Origin: Nucisporomicrobium flavum
GTDB taxonomy: Bacteria; Actinomycetota; Actinomycetes; Mycobacteriales; Micromonosporaceae
NCBI RefSeq assembly: GCF_016464385.1
Contig: NZ_JADMLH010000012.1
Coordinates: 124,001-188,000, forward strand
Reading direction: 5' to 3'
DNA: 64,000 nt
In this document: in pieces, positions 8,614 through 17,597 of the stretch
How the letters are laid out: every line of letters begins with the position of its first letter
Numbering within the stretch: the stretch's first letter is position 1
Notes under the pieces: generated by a model
The model's input: only the letters and a program-made list of their open reading frames with translations
What the model was told of the DNA's origin: nothing
Databases searched by the model: none
Made by a program: the position numbers and the translations under genes

Positions 8614-8809
8614 CCTTCAGCGCTCCCGGCTTGTGGACCGCCGTACCGCCGGTCTTGTCGCTCTTGACCTTGTACTGCGGGTCGTCCTCGGACGCGTCCA
8701 CCGTGCGGCCGGCCTCGGACGTACGGGACGTGATCTTCTTCTCGACCGTCCCGTGCACCGTGCTGCCGTGGCTGTTCCAGGTCACCTTGTCGCCCTTTTT
8801 CAAGCTCAT
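8603..8809 (-). CDS. DUF2945 (HVA1/Tudor-like) small protein
   Basis: Small basic protein (68 residues) of the DUF2945 family, a beta-rich Tudor-like fold. The N-terminus MSLKKGDKVTWNSHG and the central GTVEKKITSRT are characteristic. The open frame extends much farther upstream, but the family begins at this Met and the upstream part lies antisense to, and out of frame with, the methyltransferase gene. A GCAGGT run precedes the ATG. The function of the family is not known; it is often found beside DUF3140, as here. Confidence 0.78.
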   Translation of the reverse strand: MSLKKGDKVTWNSHGSTVHGTVEKKITSRTSEAGRTVDASEDDPQYKVKSDKTGGTAVHKPGALKDDK

Positions 8810-8829
8810 GACCTGCTGGTACCCGCTGG

Positions 8830-9645
8830 TCAGGCCCGATAACTGGCGAATATCGCGGTGCCCGGGAACAGCCTGCCGCGCAGCGGGCTCCACTGGCCCC
8901 AGATCTGCTCGTGCCCTTCCGGCCATTCCGGCTCGATGAGGTCGGTCAGCACGAAACCGGCCGCGACGAGCTCGCGAACGCGGTCCCCGAGGGTCCGATG
9001 TTGTTCGACATACGTCGGGGTGCCGGTGCCGTCCTGCTCGACGTAGGGCCGGCGGTCGAAATACGGGTGGACCGCGAGCAGCCCGTCCTCGCCCGGTTCG
9101 TCGAGGAAGATCCACCGCATCGGGTGAGTGATCGAGAACACCCATTTCCCGCCCGGCCGGAGGACCCGCGCCACCTCCCGCATCACCGCCTCGGAGTCGG
9201 CGACGAACGGAATCGCCCCGAACGCCGTGCAGACCACGTCGAAGGCGGCCGTGGCGAACGGCAGCGCCAGGGCATCGGCCTGCACGAGCGGCACCCGTAC
9301 CCCCGAACGGTCCGAAGCCTGTCGCGCCTGGCGCAGCATCCCCCCGCTCAGATCCATCGCGACCACCTCGGCGCCCTGCCCGTCGAGCCACCGCGCAGCC
9401 GCCGCCGCGCCGCACCCGAGCTCCAGCACCCGCCGCCCGCGCACGTCGCCGAGCAGCCGCGCGTCCGCCTCCCGCAGCCCCTCCGGACACCAGACGAAAT
9501 CCACGTCGCCGAGAAAGGCCCCGTGCTCCTCCTGGTAGTCGTCGGCGTCCAGGTCCCACCAGTGCCGGCTCGCGACGCGACTCTCGTCGTCGGTCACAGC
9601 CCGCCGCAGCGTGCCCGGCTGAGCGGGCGGTTGCGCTTCGATCAC
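8830..9645 (-). CDS. Class I SAM-dependent methyltransferase
   Basis: Probable small-molecule methyltransferase (271 residues from the GTG at 9645). Motif I, VLELGCGAAAAARWL, lies near residues 73-87, motif II VVAMDLSGGML follows, and post-motif regions include VQADALALPFATAAFDVV and LRPGGKWVFSITHP. These are typical of the UbiE/Methyltransf_11 group. The N-terminal RHWWDLDADDYQEEHG box is seen in an actinobacterial subgroup. No clear ribosome binding site precedes 9645; a GTG 16 codons later (VTDDESR) is an alternative start. It ends 20 bases before the DUF2945 gene, so the three minus-strand genes may be co-transcribed. The substrate is unknown. Confidence 0.82.
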   Translation of the reverse strand: MIEAQPPAQPGTLRRAVTDDESRVASRHWWDLDADDYQEEHGAFLGDVDFVWCPEGLREADARLLGDVRGRRVLELGCGAAAAARWLDGQGAEVVAMDLSGGMLRQARQASDRSGVRVPLVQADALALPFATAAFDVVCTAFGAIPFVADSEAVMREVARVLRPGGKWVFSITHPMRWIFLDEPGEDGLLAVHPYFDRRPYVEQDGTGTPTYVEQHRTLGDRVRELVAAGFVLTDLIEPEWPEGHEQIWGQWSPLRGRLFPGTAIFASYRA

Positions 9646-9828
9646 CAGGCAACCGTACGGGGACAGTACGACAAAACCGCCTCAGGCCTGCGCCCCCGCG
9701 AAACCCAGCGCCCCGGCCCCGCCCAGCGGTCTGCTCACACCCGTACCCGATGCTCCGAAACTCCCAGCCCAGCGCCGAAACCCGCGGCATCCGCCCAGCC
9801 CCCCACCCGCCCGGCGCCCGCTCCCGCT

Positions 9829-9978
9829 CCGCCTACCGGCCCGCTCCGCCTACCGGGCCCGTTCCGCCTACCGGGCCCGTTCCGCCTACCGGGCCCGTTC
9901 CGCCTACCGGCCCGCTCCGCCTACCGGCCCGTTCCGCCTACCGGCCCGCTCCGCCTACCGGCCCGCTCCGCCTACCGG
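9829..9978. repeat. Tandem repeat, 9 copies of a 17-18 base unit
   Basis: CCGCCTACCGG recurs at 9829, 9846, 9864, 9882, 9900, 9917, 9934, 9951 and 9968. Copies with an extra G (CCGGGCCC) have an 18-base period, the others 17. The spacer alternates between CCGCT and CCGTT. Confidence 0.9.
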
Positions 9979-10093
9979 CTCCCGCTCGCCCCGCCTACCG
10001 GCTCCCGCTCGCCCCGCCTACCGGCTCCCGCTCGCCCCGCCTACCGGCTCCCGCTCGCCCCGCCTACCGGCTCCCGCTCGCCCCGCCTACCGG
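9968..10093. repeat. Tandem repeat, 6 copies of a 23-base unit sharing the same core
   Basis: The same core CCGCCTACCGG continues at 9968, 9991, 10014, 10037, 10060 and 10083, now with a strict 23-base period and the spacer CTCCCGCTCGCC. The shift of period within one continuous array points to two separate rounds of amplification of a shared core. Confidence 0.9.
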
Positions 10094-10268
10094 CTCCAGT
10101 TCCCGCTCGAGCGCCTCCGGCGCTCCGCTTCCGCCCGGCCGGCGCCCACCCACCCGGCCCGAAGCCGCCCACGCCCCCCGACGTCGCCCCTCCCAACCCC
10201 CAAAATGGCACAAAACACCCCTGGTCCCGGCTTTCCCAGGACGAATGTGCCTCGGTCATCAGGAGGGC

Positions 10269-10299
10269 TTGCAACCTGTGGTAATGCGCACGGTAAGCT
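10269..10299 (+). promoter_or_regulatory. Candidate promoter for rpsA
   Basis: TTGCAA (10269-10274) and TAAGCT (10294-10299) resemble -35 and -10 elements, though the 19-base spacing is on the long side. This would give a leader of about 200 bases before the rpsA ATG, which is plausible for autogenous control of S1. Confidence 0.35.
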
Positions 10300-10505
10300 A
10301 GTCGATGCGCTCGCGGATCGTGTGCCTCGGCAGGGAGCAGGTTCCGCAAGACGTCGGTCCCAGCATGATCCTGCTCGTTTGATCGCCCTCGCTTGATCGC
10401 CAAGCTCCAGCGTCGTTGATCACCGGTTGCTCGTGCTGTGCCCGCCGTCAGTTCCGCGGGGCGCGAGAGACACCACGACACCATCCGTTCGGAGCAACAG
10501 TCCAC

Positions 10506-12020
10506 ATGACGAGCAGCATCGAGGCCACCTCGAGCGCCAACAAGGTCACCGTCGACGATCTTGGCTCGGAGGAAGCTTTCCTCGCAGCCATCGACGAGAC
10601 CATCAAGTACTTCAACGACGGCGACATTGTCGAAGGCACCGTCGTCAAGGTCGATCGGGACGAGGTCCTGCTCGACATCGGCTACAAGACCGAGGGTGTG
10701 ATCCCCTCTCGTGAGTTGTCGATCAAGCATGACGTGGACCCCGCGGAAGTGGTGTCGGTCGGTGACCACATCGAAGCCCTCGTCCTCACCAAGGAGGACA
10801 AGGAAGGCCGCCTGATCCTCTCGAAGAAGCGCGCGCAGTACGAGCGGGCGTGGGGCACGATCGAGAAGATCAAGGAGGACGACGGCGTCGTTCGCGGCTC
10901 CGTCATCGAGGTCGTCAAGGGCGGCCTCATCCTCGACATCGGTCTCCGGGGCTTCCTTCCCGCGTCCCTCGTCGAGATGCGCCGCGTCCGCGACCTCCAG
11001 CCGTACGTCGGCCGGGAGCTCGAGGCGAAGATCATCGAGCTGGACAAGAACCGCAACAACGTGGTTCTGTCCCGCCGGGCGTGGCTCGAGCAGACCCAGT
11101 CCGAGGTCCGCACCGAGTTCCTCAACAAGCTCCAGAAGGGCCAGGTCCGCAAGGGCGTCGTGTCCTCCATCGTCAACTTCGGTGCCTTCGTGGACCTGGG
11201 TGGCGTGGACGGCCTGGTGCACGTCTCGGAGCTCTCCTGGAAGCACATCGACCACCCGTCCGAGGTCGTCGAGGTCGGCCAGGAGGTCGAGGTCGAGGTG
11301 CTCGACGTCGACCTGGACCGCGAGCGCGTCTCGCTGTCGCTGAAGGCGACCCAGGAAGACCCGTGGCGCCAGTTCGCCCGGACCCACGCGATCAACCAGA
11401 TCGTGCCGGGCAAGGTCACCAAGCTGGTTCCGTTCGGTGCGTTCGTCCGGGTGGACGACGGCATCGAGGGCCTGGTGCACATCTCCGAGCTGGCCGAGCG
11501 TCACGTCGAGCTGCCCGAGCAGGTCGTCCAGGTCGGTTCGGACGTCATGGTCAAGGTCATCGACATCGACCTGGAGCGTCGCCGGATCTCGCTCTCGCTG
11601 AAGCAGGCGAACGAGAACTTCGTGGAGGGCGAGGAGCACTTCGACCCCACCCTCTACGGCATGGCGGCCACCTACGACAACGAGGGCAACTACATCTACC
11701 CGGAGGGCTTCGACCCGGAGACGGGCGAGTGGCTCGAGGGCTTCGACAAGCAGCGCGAAGCGTGGGAGAAGCAGTACGCCGACGCCCGCGAGCGCTGGGA
11801 GGCCCACACCAAGCAGGTGCAGGCGTCCCGCGAGGCCGACGCCGAGGCTGCTCTCAACCCGGCCCCGGCGGGCGGCGTGACCACGTCGTCCTCGTCGTCC
11901 TCGTCCTCCTCCACCAGCACGTCGGCCCCGGCGCGCACGGCGGAGGAGCCGGCCGGCACCCTGGCCACCGACGAGGCCCTCGCCGCTCTGCGCGAGAAGC
12001 TCGCCGGCGGCAAGAGCTGA
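10506..12020 (+). CDS. rpsA: 30S ribosomal protein S1
   Basis: RNA-binding ribosomal protein that helps load mRNA (504 residues). It carries four S1 (OB-fold) domains, the actinobacterial number: about residues 33-105 (NDGDIVEGTVVKV), 120-187 (GVVRGSVIEVVKGGLILD), 208-277 (KGVVSSIVNFGAFVDLGG) and 293-365 (GKVTKLVPFGAFVRVDDG). A long acidic/helical tail ends in a Ser/Thr run and an Ala/Leu-rich terminus. The start at 10506 (MTSSIEAT) is chosen from family alignment and GGAG 11 bases upstream; the open frame continues farther 5' but that part is not S1-like. A strong terminator follows, so coaE has its own promoter. Confidence 0.97.
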   Translation: MTSSIEATSSANKVTVDDLGSEEAFLAAIDETIKYFNDGDIVEGTVVKVDRDEVLLDIGYKTEGVIPSRELSIKHDVDPAEVVSVGDHIEALVLTKEDKEGRLILSKKRAQYERAWGTIEKIKEDDGVVRGSVIEVVKGGLILDIGLRGFLPASLVEMRRVRDLQPYVGRELEAKIIELDKNRNNVVLSRRAWLEQTQSEVRTEFLNKLQKGQVRKGVVSSIVNFGAFVDLGGVDGLVHVSELSWKHIDHPSEVVEVGQEVEVEVLDVDLDRERVSLSLKATQEDPWRQFARTHAINQIVPGKVTKLVPFGAFVRVDDGIEGLVHISELAERHVELPEQVVQVGSDVMVKVIDIDLERRRISLSLKQANENFVEGEEHFDPTLYGMAATYDNEGNYIYPEGFDPETGEWLEGFDKQREAWEKQYADARERWEAHTKQVQASREADAEAALNPAPAGGVTTSSSSSSSSSTSTSAPARTAEEPAGTLATDEALAALREKLAGGKS

Positions 12021-12039
12021 CCCGGATCTGATCCACAGG

Positions 12040-12082
12040 AACCCCGCCCATCCGGCTCCGGCCGGGTGGGCGGGGTTCTTTC
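12040..12082 (+). terminator. Rho-independent terminator of rpsA
   Basis: AACCCCGCCCA (12040-12050) pairs perfectly with TGGGCGGGGTT (12067-12077), with a further internal CCGGC/GCCGG stem, followed by CTTTC. It starts 19 bases after the rpsA stop. Confidence 0.9.
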
Positions 12083-12174
12083 ATGCCCGCGTACGCACGC
12101 AGCCGGCATCATCCCCGCGGGCCACCCCAGCGCAGCGTCATCGACGTATCCGCAGCTCATCGCCCGCTTCTGAG

Positions 12175-12209
12175 TTGTCCACAGCCGCGCACCGCCCGAG
12201 TTGTCCACA
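12175..12209 (+). promoter_or_regulatory. Two consensus DnaA boxes upstream of coaE
   Basis: TTGTCCACA occurs at 12175-12183 and again at 12201-12209, same strand, 26 bases apart. This is the preferred DnaA box of Streptomyces-type high-GC genomes. They sit 54 bases before the coaE start, in a position to affect its transcription or to bind DnaA away from the origin. Confidence 0.6.
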
Positions 12210-12262
12210 GCTGCGACCCGGCCGACCTGACACCGCAAGATCGACCCGGGATACTGGGCGGC

Positions 12263-13465
12263 GTGCTGAAGGTGGGTCTCACAGGTGGAATCGGAGCCGG
12301 CAAGAGCGCCGTCGCTCAGCGGCTGCGACAGCTCGGCGCGGTCGTGATCGACGCCGACGTGCTGGCACGGGAGGTTGTTGCCGCCGGCACCGACGGGCTT
12401 GCCGCGGTCGTCGAGGCCTTCGGTCCGGGCGTCGTCGGCGCCGACGGCGAGGTGGACCGCCCCGCCCTCGGCGCGCGCGTCTTCGGCGACGAGGCCGCCC
12501 GGCGGCAGCTCGAGCGGATCATCCACCCCCGCGTGCGCGCCCGCACTGCCGCCCTGACCGCCGCGGCGGCGCCCGACGCGATCGTGGTCAACGATGTCCC
12601 GCTGCTCGTCGAGACCGGCCTCGTTCCCACGTACCACCTGGTCGTCGTCGTGGATGCCGAGCCCGCGCTCCGGGTCGGCCGCCTCATGCAGAGCCGGGGG
12701 ATGACCGAGGAACAGGCCCGTGCCCGGATCGCCGCCCAGGTTCCGGACGCCGAGCGGCGCGCGGCCGGCGACGTGGTGATCGACAACAGCGGCACCCTGG
12801 CCGGCCTCGAGACCCAGGTCGATCAGCTGTGGCATGAGCGCCTCACGCCGTACGAGAAGAATGTGAGGCTCCGCACGGCCGCGCCGTCCGACGGAATCCT
12901 GCGCGTCGCGGCGCCGGATCCGACCTGGTCCACCCAGGCGGCCCGCTTGATCGCCCGGATCGACCACGCGCTGCGACCTCAGCTCGGCGGTCCGGCTGAC
13001 GTCTCTCACATCGGCTCCACGGCGGTCCCCGGCCTCCCGGCGAAGGATCTGATCGACCTGATGCTCGCGGTTCCCACGCTCGAGCAGGCGGACAAGCTCG
13101 CTGACGCTCTCGCCGACGCCGGCCTGCCGCGCCGGGAGGGGGAGTGGTGGGACAACGCCCGCGGGCTGCCCGGGGAGACCTGGCCCAAGCGCCTGCACGG
13201 CAGCGCCGATCCAAGCCGCCCAGTCAACCTGCACCTCCGGGTCACCGGCTCCCCGGGCTGGCGTTTCGCCCTGCTCATGCGTGACCACCTCCGGTCGGAC
13301 CCGCAGGCCCGCGACGGGTACGCAGCCGCGAAGCGGCAGTGGGCCGCGGCCCATCCGGACGTCGACGGGTACGCGCAGGCGAAGGAACCGTGGTTCGACG
13401 AGGAGTGGCGGGCCGCGCAGGAATGGGCCGAAGCGACGGGCTGGGAGCCACCGACCCGGTCGTGA
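12263..13465 (+). CDS. coaE: Dephospho-CoA kinase fused to a GrpB (UPF0157) domain
   Basis: Catalyses the last step of coenzyme A synthesis, phosphorylating the 3'-hydroxyl of dephospho-CoA. The CoaE part (about residues 1-200) starts with LKVGLTGGIGAGKS, the P-loop, and has the family motifs VIDADVLAREV and HPRVRART. From about residue 210 a GrpB/UPF0157 domain follows (HIGSTAVPGLPAKDLIDLML), a nucleotidyltransferase-like fold. This fusion (400 residues in all) is common in actinobacteria. The start is the GTG at 12263; the open frame runs farther upstream but the P-loop must lie at the N-terminus. The gene sits between rpsA and uvrB as in related genomes. Confidence 0.95.
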   Translation: MLKVGLTGGIGAGKSAVAQRLRQLGAVVIDADVLAREVVAAGTDGLAAVVEAFGPGVVGADGEVDRPALGARVFGDEAARRQLERIIHPRVRARTAALTAAAAPDAIVVNDVPLLVETGLVPTYHLVVVVDAEPALRVGRLMQSRGMTEEQARARIAAQVPDAERRAAGDVVIDNSGTLAGLETQVDQLWHERLTPYEKNVRLRTAAPSDGILRVAAPDPTWSTQAARLIARIDHALRPQLGGPADVSHIGSTAVPGLPAKDLIDLMLAVPTLEQADKLADALADAGLPRREGEWWDNARGLPGETWPKRLHGSADPSRPVNLHLRVTGSPGWRFALLMRDHLRSDPQARDGYAAAKRQWAAAHPDVDGYAQAKEPWFDEEWRAAQEWAEATGWEPPTRS

Positions 13466-13716
13466 ACACGAAGGGGCGCCCGCGGCGGCCCGGTCCACGT
13501 CTCGCGTGGTCCTCTCAGATGCGCTCACCGACGTGACGCCGGGGCTGCGATCTCAAGCCCGTCCGTGGCGCCGTGTGGTGGCGCCGGGATCGGAGGGGCG
13601 GCCGCCGCGAGCGGCCTACCGAACCAGGGTAGGGCCGCCCCGGAACCAAGGACAATGCCTGGTGGCGGTGCGGAATGTGCACCCAGCGAACACCGCTCGG
13701 CCCCGGTCGCCGGAAC

Positions 13717-13739
13717 TTGTCATACCCCCGACGTACGGT
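13717..13739 (+). promoter_or_regulatory. PafBC-type (RecA-NDp) DNA-damage promoter of uvrB
   Basis: TTGTCATAC at 13717-13725, 8 bases, then TACGGT at 13734-13739. The uvrB ATG is 7 bases after the -10, implying a leaderless mRNA. Spacing and sequence match the sites in front of polA, uvrA and uvrC. Confidence 0.7.
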
Positions 13740-13746
13740 TGTCCCC

Positions 13747-15879
13747 ATGGCGCTCGACATCCCACGACTCGACGGCACCTTCAAGGTCGTCAGCGACTAC
13801 CAGCCGGCCGGTGACCAGCCCACGGCCATCGCCGAGCTGGAGCGCCGGGTGCGCCGGGGCGACCGCCACACGGTCCTTCTCGGCGCCACCGGCACCGGCA
13901 AGAGCGCGACCACCGCGTGGCTCATCGAGAAGCTGCAGCGGCCGGCGCTCGTGCTCGCCCCCAACAAGACCCTGTGCGCTCAGCTCGCCAAGGAGTTCCG
14001 CGAGCTCATGCCGCACAACGCGGTCGAATACTTCGTCAGCTACTACGACTACTACCAGCCCGAGGCGTATATCGCGCAGACGGACACCTACATCGAGAAG
14101 GACTCGTCGGTCAACGAGGAGGTCGAGCGGCTGCGTCACTCCGCGACGATGTCCCTGCTCACCCGGCGTGACGTCATCGTGGTCGCCACCGTCTCCGCCA
14201 TCTACGGCCTGGGCACCCCGCAGGAATACCTCGAGCGCGCGGTCAAGGTGAAGGTCGGCCAGGAGGTCGACCGCGACAAGCTGCTGCGCCGCCTCGTCGA
14301 CATCCAGTATTCGCGCAACGACATGGCCTTCCAGCGGGGCACGTTCCGGGTCCGGGGCGACACCCTCGAGATCATCCCGGCGTACGAGGAACTGGCCGTG
14401 CGCGTGGAGCTCTTCGGCGACGAGGTGGAGAAGCTCTACTACCTGCACCCGCTCACCGGCGAGATCGTCCGCGAGGTCGACCAGCTGGTGATCTTCCCGG
14501 CGACGCACTACGCGGCGGGCCCGGAGCGCATGGAGCGCGCCATCCGCGACATCGAGGCCGAACTCGCCGAGCGCCTCGCCGAGCTGGAGCGGCAGGGCAA
14601 GCTGCTGGAGGCGCAGCGGTTGCGGATGCGCACGACGTACGACATCGAGATGATGCGCCAGGTCGGCTTCTGCAACGGCATCGAGAACTACTCGATGCAC
14701 ATGGACGGCCGGTCGTACGGCGACCCCGCGTACACGCTGCTCGACTACTTCCCGGACGACTTTGTCACGGTCATCGACGAGTCACACGTGACGATCCCCC
14801 AGATCGGCGGCATGTACGAGGGCGACGCCTCCCGCAAGCGCATCCTCATCGAGCACGGCTTCCGGCTCCCGAGCGCCGCCGACAACCGGCCGTTGCGCTT
14901 CGACGAGTTCCTGGAGCGCGTCGGTCAGATGGTGTTCCTGTCCGCCACCCCCGGCCCGTGGGAGATGGGGCAGGCTCAGGGCGAGTACGTCGAACAGGTC
15001 ATCCGCCCCACCGGCCTGGTCGACCCCGAAGTGGTGGTGAAGCCCACCAAGGGCCAGATCGACGACCTGATGCACGAGATCAAGGAGCGGACCGATCGCG
15101 ACGAGCGCGTCCTGGTCACCACCCTCACCAAGAAGATGGCCGAGGACCTGACCGACTACCTCCTCGAGAACGGCATCCGGGTCCGCTACCTGCACTCCGA
15201 GGTCGACACCCTGCGCCGCGTCGAGCTGCTCAAGGAGCTGCGCAAGGGCGACTACGACGTGCTGGTCGGCATCAATCTGCTCCGCGAGGGTCTCGACCTG
15301 CCCGAGGTGTCGCTGGTCGCGATCCTGGACGCCGACAAGGAGGGCTTCCTCCGCAGCGGCCGTTCGCTGATCCAGACCATCGGCCGCGCGGCCCGCAACG
15401 TCTCCGGCCAGGTCCACATGTACGCCGACAAGATCACACCCTCGATGCGCGACGCCATCGAGGAGACGGACCGCCGCCGGGCCAAGCAGATCGCCCACAA
15501 CGAGGCCAACGGCATCAGCCCGGAGCCGCTCCGCAAGAAGATCCACGACATCCTCGACGACATCTACCGCGAGGCCGAGGACACCGACACGGCCATCGGC
15601 GGCCACGGCCCCGGCGGCCACGTCGTCGGCGGCGCGGGCCGCCAGATGTCCCGCGGCAAGGCCCCGGTCCCCGAGACCCGCTCGAAGGCCCGTTCCGGCT
15701 CGGTCCCGGCCCGCGAAGGCATGGCCCGCGCCGAGCTGGCCCAGCTCATCCAGGACCTCAACGACCAGATGCTGGCCGCGGCCCGAGAGCTCCAATTCGA
15801 GCTCGCAGCCCGCATCCGCGACGAAGTCTCCGAACTGAAGAAGGAACTGAGGGGCATGGACGTCGCCGGCGTGAAGTAG
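13747..15879 (+). CDS. uvrB: Excinuclease ABC subunit B
   Basis: Damage-verifying helicase-like subunit of nucleotide excision repair, cytoplasmic (710 residues). Walker A GATGTGKS lies near residue 46; the damage-probing beta-hairpin region YYDYYQPEAY follows; helicase motifs include TVIDESHVTIPQ, FLSATPGPWE and QTIGRAARN. The C-terminal UVR domain (LIQDLNDQMLAAARELQFE) contacts UvrC. The ATG at 13747 is preferred to upstream in-frame codons because the protein family starts here and because the promoter -10 lies only 7 bases before it. The last 30 residues end in a typical DEVSELKKEL helix. It stands alone as a single-gene unit. Confidence 0.97.
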   Translation: MALDIPRLDGTFKVVSDYQPAGDQPTAIAELERRVRRGDRHTVLLGATGTGKSATTAWLIEKLQRPALVLAPNKTLCAQLAKEFRELMPHNAVEYFVSYYDYYQPEAYIAQTDTYIEKDSSVNEEVERLRHSATMSLLTRRDVIVVATVSAIYGLGTPQEYLERAVKVKVGQEVDRDKLLRRLVDIQYSRNDMAFQRGTFRVRGDTLEIIPAYEELAVRVELFGDEVEKLYYLHPLTGEIVREVDQLVIFPATHYAAGPERMERAIRDIEAELAERLAELERQGKLLEAQRLRMRTTYDIEMMRQVGFCNGIENYSMHMDGRSYGDPAYTLLDYFPDDFVTVIDESHVTIPQIGGMYEGDASRKRILIEHGFRLPSAADNRPLRFDEFLERVGQMVFLSATPGPWEMGQAQGEYVEQVIRPTGLVDPEVVVKPTKGQIDDLMHEIKERTDRDERVLVTTLTKKMAEDLTDYLLENGIRVRYLHSEVDTLRRVELLKELRKGDYDVLVGINLLREGLDLPEVSLVAILDADKEGFLRSGRSLIQTIGRAARNVSGQVHMYADKITPSMRDAIEETDRRRAKQIAHNEANGISPEPLRKKIHDILDDIYREAEDTDTAIGGHGPGGHVVGGAGRQMSRGKAPVPETRSKARSGSVPAREGMARAELAQLIQDLNDQMLAAARELQFELAARIRDEVSELKKELRGMDVAGVK

Positions 15880-16590
15880 GCACCACCCCGGCCGGCGCTG
15901 AGCTCACCCTCGGCGCCGACCGGGCGGCCATGCCGGGCCTCGCCTGCCGGGGCGGACCAGGCCTTGCCGGGGCTGACCTGATGGGCGCGGCGGGGCGGAC
16001 CAGGCCTTGCCGGAGCGGACCGGGCGGCCGTGCCAGGGCTGACCTGATGCATGCCGGGGCGGACCAGGCCGTGCCGGGGCTGACTGATGCGTGCTGGGGG
16101 CGGACCAGGCCTTGCCGGAGCGGACCGGGCGGCCGTGCCGGGTGGACTGCGTGGTTGGTTGTGCCAGGGTCGACCGGGTAAGCCGTTGCCCGCGTCCGCG
16201 GCGGGCCGGTCGGTGTCGGCTGTCTTGTAGCTGCTTGTGCGCCCGTCCCAGCAGCGTCCGGGAGCAGGCGGGTCGGTGGCGACCCGGTTAGCGTCGTCCG
16301 TGTTGCGGTGGCTATGCCCCGTCCCGGCAGCGGCGGCGGCAGCGTCCGAAAGCAACCGGGTCAGCGGCGCCCCGGCCGGAGGCGACCACGACTACGGCGC
16401 CGGTCTGACTGCCGGGCGCGATGCCCTTGTGGGCACTTCGCGGCCCGACGTTCCGCGGCTGCTTGACCCGCCAGTCGCGCGATCCCTACGGTGCAGCCAT
16501 GTCGTCAGTGACCGGAGCGGATGCGGTGCCGAACGCCCGGCCGCAGCGCTGCTTCCAGCAGACCTGGCTCTCGACCGGGCAGTGGTCACG
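15880..16590. other. Intergenic region downstream of uvrB
   Basis: About 700 bases of very GC-rich sequence. A 41-base segment beginning GGCGGACCAGGCCTTGCC occurs at 15994 and again at 16099, with a partly similar copy between, so it is an imperfect 105-base repeat. Frames here show no family resemblance. The right end is open in frame with the membrane protein gene but without protein-like features. Confidence 0.5.
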
Positions 16591-17469
16591 GTGACTGATT
16601 CGGCGCATGCCCGGTGGCGACTCCTCGACGTGGTCAACCGGCTCGGACGGGGCTTCCGCGCGAGCCTCGGGCGCCCGGGGAACCGCGGGATCGTCTGGCT
16701 GGCGTTCCTGGTGGCGGTGCTCGGGGCACTGTTCGGGGCGGCCGGCGCGACGCGGGTCGGCTGGGAGTTCGCGCCGGCTCTTCCCTCCGGCGCCGAGGCT
16801 GCGGAGATCGGGCAGACCGTTTTCCCGGGTATGACGGTGTCCGGTGACGATCACGCGCCCCTGTGGTCCTCCAGCGCGGACGGCGAGCACCTCGAGTACG
16901 GGACCGCCCGCTACATGGTCGATCCCGCCAGTGCGGGGGCGGGTGACTTCACTGCCGGCGTACGGGATCGGCTTGCCGCTGCCGGGTGGCGACTGCACGA
17001 GGACGCGCTTCCCGTACGCGGTGTCGACCCCGCCGACGTGACGCCGACGGAGACATATCCCGTACGCGCGACCCGCGGCGACCTGATGCTCACCTACACA
17101 GGCGGAGCGGGCTTCGCCCTTGCGCGCGCCGCGCCGGGCTGGATGTGGATCTTCGCGGCGGCAGGTGCGCTCCTCGGCGCCTTCGTCGGCTGGCTGCTCA
17201 CGGGCTGGGCAAGCCGCCGGGCCGCCGAAGGGTCCGTGGCCGCGCAGGTGGCAGGGCTGGTGGCGTGGCCCACCGCGGTGGCCGTGCCGATCCTGCTCCT
17301 CGGCGGCCTGCTGTTCCGGCCGGACTCCCAGTCGTGGAGCGACGCCTTCTACCTACGCCTTCTGTACGCGATCGACGGACCGCCGAGGTGGGTGGGCGTG
17401 GTAGCAGCGGTGGCCCTCGGCACGGTCGCCGTGTCCCGCCGCCCCCTGCGCCGCGTCAGCCCGGCCTGA
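16591..17469 (+). CDS. Predicted membrane protein of unknown function
   Basis: I do not recognise the family. From the GTG at 16591 the protein has 292 residues: a short basic N-terminus, one membrane segment (about residues 33-53, IVWLAFLVAVLGALFGAAGA), a 130-residue domain predicted outside the membrane, then three more hydrophobic segments (about 187-207, 222-245 and 265-285). The extracytoplasmic part contains GWRLHEDALPVRGVDPADV, resembling a small alpha/beta sensor-like domain. The start is uncertain: GTG codons at 16582 and 16591 are both possible, and the frame stays open far upstream. It is followed, with its own likely promoter, by the acetyltransferase gene. Confidence 0.6.
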   Translation: MTDSAHARWRLLDVVNRLGRGFRASLGRPGNRGIVWLAFLVAVLGALFGAAGATRVGWEFAPALPSGAEAAEIGQTVFPGMTVSGDDHAPLWSSSADGEHLEYGTARYMVDPASAGAGDFTAGVRDRLAAAGWRLHEDALPVRGVDPADVTPTETYPVRATRGDLMLTYTGGAGFALARAAPGWMWIFAAAGALLGAFVGWLLTGWASRRAAEGSVAAQVAGLVAWPTAVAVPILLLGGLLFRPDSQSWSDAFYLRLLYAIDGPPRWVGVVAAVALGTVAVSRRPLRRVSPA

Positions 17470-17597
17470 GCAACGGCCGCCGGTGAGTCGGCTCGTCGAG
17501 CAGCAGCACCCGCGCCGGGCGATCCCCGGCGGCAGGATGTCACGGCGCCGCGGAAATTGTCTGGGGTATGGGCTGCGATGTCGCTAGCGTGACCGCC

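Larger units (their letters stand above)
9646..10505. other. Repeat-filled intergenic region between methyltransferase and rpsA
   Basis: About 860 bases separating divergent genes. The first 180 bases should hold the methyltransferase promoter. Two adjoining tandem arrays occupy 9829-10093. The last 250 bases are less GC-rich and contain the rpsA promoter and leader. The long open frames across this region exist only because the repeats contain no stops. Confidence 0.6.

Noticed and set aside
15880..16590. An N-terminal extension of the membrane protein at 16591 from 16237
   Set aside because: The extra residues are low-complexity products of repeat-rich DNA and lie before the hydrophobic start of the protein.
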